From contig NZ_VSIY01000004.1 in NCBI RefSeq assembly GCF_008086115.1, forward strand, positions 434,001-498,000: DNA of 64,000 nt. The letters run 5' to 3'. The translations under genes and the position numbers were made by a program. How positions within the stretch are numbered: the first letter of the stretch is position 1; each line of letters starts with the position of its first letter. Source of the stretch: Maritimibacter fusiformis. GTDB lineage: Bacteria; Pseudomonadota; Alphaproteobacteria; Rhodobacterales; Rhodobacteraceae. Below the pieces are notes generated by a model that worked only from the letters and a program-made list of their open reading frames with translations, made no database searches and was not told where the DNA came from. Shown here one piece after another: positions 63,450 to 64,000 of the stretch.

Positions 63450-64000
63450 TCAGGCCGCCTTGGCCTCGGCCCCGAAGCGGCCATAGAAGGTCTCGCCCTT
63501 CCCAGCCATGTCGCGCAGCAGGTCCGGCGTGGTGAAGCGGGCACCGAAGGTCTCGGTCAAGTAATCGCAAATTTCCACCGCCTTGCCTGCCCCGATCATG
63601 TCGAGCCACGAGAAGGGCCCGCCTGACCACGGCGCAAAGCCCCAGCCGAGGATCGCGCCGACATCGCCTTCGCGGATGTCGGTCAGCACGCCGTCCTCCA
63701 GCGCCCGCACCGCCTCCAGCACCTGCGCCATCATCAGCCGGAGCTGCACTTCTGTCAGGTCGGGCTGCTCCTCGCGCACGGGATATTTCTCCGCCAGACC
63801 GTCCCAATAGCCCAGGCGCTTGCCCTTGTCGTCGTAGTCGTAGAACCCCGCCTTGGCCTTGCGCCCCATCCGGCCCTGACCGGCCATCCAGAAGATCACC
63901 TCGTCCACCGCGTCGTCGGGGTAGGCATCGCCCATCGCCGCCTTGGTCGCCTTGGCGATCTTGACGCCGAGGTCGATCGAGGTCTCGTCGATCAGTTGCA
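63450..64000 (-). CDS. 3-hydroxyacyl-CoA dehydrogenase/FadB-FadJ-like protein, C-terminal part
   Basis: The minus-strand frame is open to the window edge (about 183 residues), so the N-terminus is missing. The end of the dehydrogenase C-terminal domain is seen: GQGRMGRKAKAGFYDYDD, then the second 3HCDH_C repeat with GFAPWSGGPFSWLDMIG and a final FYGRFG. It is the C-terminal end of the multifunctional fatty-acid oxidation protein (hydratase plus dehydrogenase). Confidence 0.85.
   Translation of the reverse strand, partial: QLIDETSIDLGVKIAKATKAAMGDAYPDDAVDEVIFWMAGQGRMGRKAKAGFYDYDDKGKRLGYWDGLAEKYPVREEQPDLTEVQLRLMMAQVLEAVRALEDGVLTDIREGDVGAILGWGFAPWSGGPFSWLDMIGAGKAVEICDYLTETFGARFTTPDLLRDMAGKGETFYGRFGAEAKAA

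Overview
The window looks like chromosome of a marine-type alphaproteobacterium of the Rhodobacteraceae (Roseobacter/Rhodobacter group). This rests on the uniformly high GC content, the murA-DUF2948-hisD order, rpsD, hisC-tyrA, FnrL-type feoAB, a Rhodobacterales-style Hint-domain protein, many TRAP and CoA-thioester genes, a LuxRI quorum-sensing pair and cytochrome cd1 nitrite reductase. Species assignment is not possible from the sequence alone.

Layout. Bases 1-2.7 kb are the edge of an integrated element on the minus strand: a partial AlpA-like regulator, an unknown protein, and a P4-type tyrosine integrase with a small reading frame just upstream. A candidate att remnant resembling a tRNA-Ser 3' end lies near 2.82 kb. 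From 3.2 to 20.7 kb is a large catabolic region. It holds a TRAP transporter (DctQM at 3.2-5.1 kb, DctP at 10.9 kb), SDR, two separate thiolase-like/DUF35 pairs, MaoC hydratase, enoyl-CoA hydratase, two class III CoA-transferase-fold proteins (one with alpha-methylacyl-CoA racemase residues), an ADP-forming CoA ligase, two acyl-CoA dehydrogenases, two consecutive MaoC-fold proteins and a TetR regulator. Together these resemble side-chain beta-oxidation ending in retro-aldol cleavage, as known for steroid or branched isoprenoid acids. A divergent promoter at 13.8-14.0 kb carries three copies of a 15-bp palindrome.

From 27.9 down to 20.7 kb on the minus strand is a second catabolic operon: octopine-dehydrogenase-family enzyme, a polyamine-type ABC importer (binding protein, two permeases, ATPase), a UroD-fold protein with MtaA-type zinc ligands, and a beta-hydroxyacid dehydrogenase. 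Next is a minus-strand aminotransferase/MFS pair divergent from an Lrp regulator, with a repeated operator-like sequence between them.

31.7-47.7 kb is mostly ordinary chromosome: LpxR-like outer-membrane protein, Hint protein, rpsD, rhodanese, hisC, tyrosine biosynthesis dehydrogenase, extensin-like protein, feoAB with an FNR box, an Asp-box propeller, ilvD, an ABC exporter and an acyl-CoA synthetase. 47.8-49.6 kb holds a cysteine-free DsrC/TusE-like protein and luxI/luxR. 49.7-53.8 kb is putA with a divergent Lrp-type regulator. 53.9-58.3 kb is a nitric-oxide/denitrification block: Crp/Fnr regulator, nnrS, nirS with an FNR/NnrR box, and a small secreted protein. The rest is tRNA-Thr, murA, DUF2948, two small proteins, hisD, a secreted unknown protein, a DUF4336 protein and the C-terminal part of a FadB/FadJ-like enzyme running off the end.
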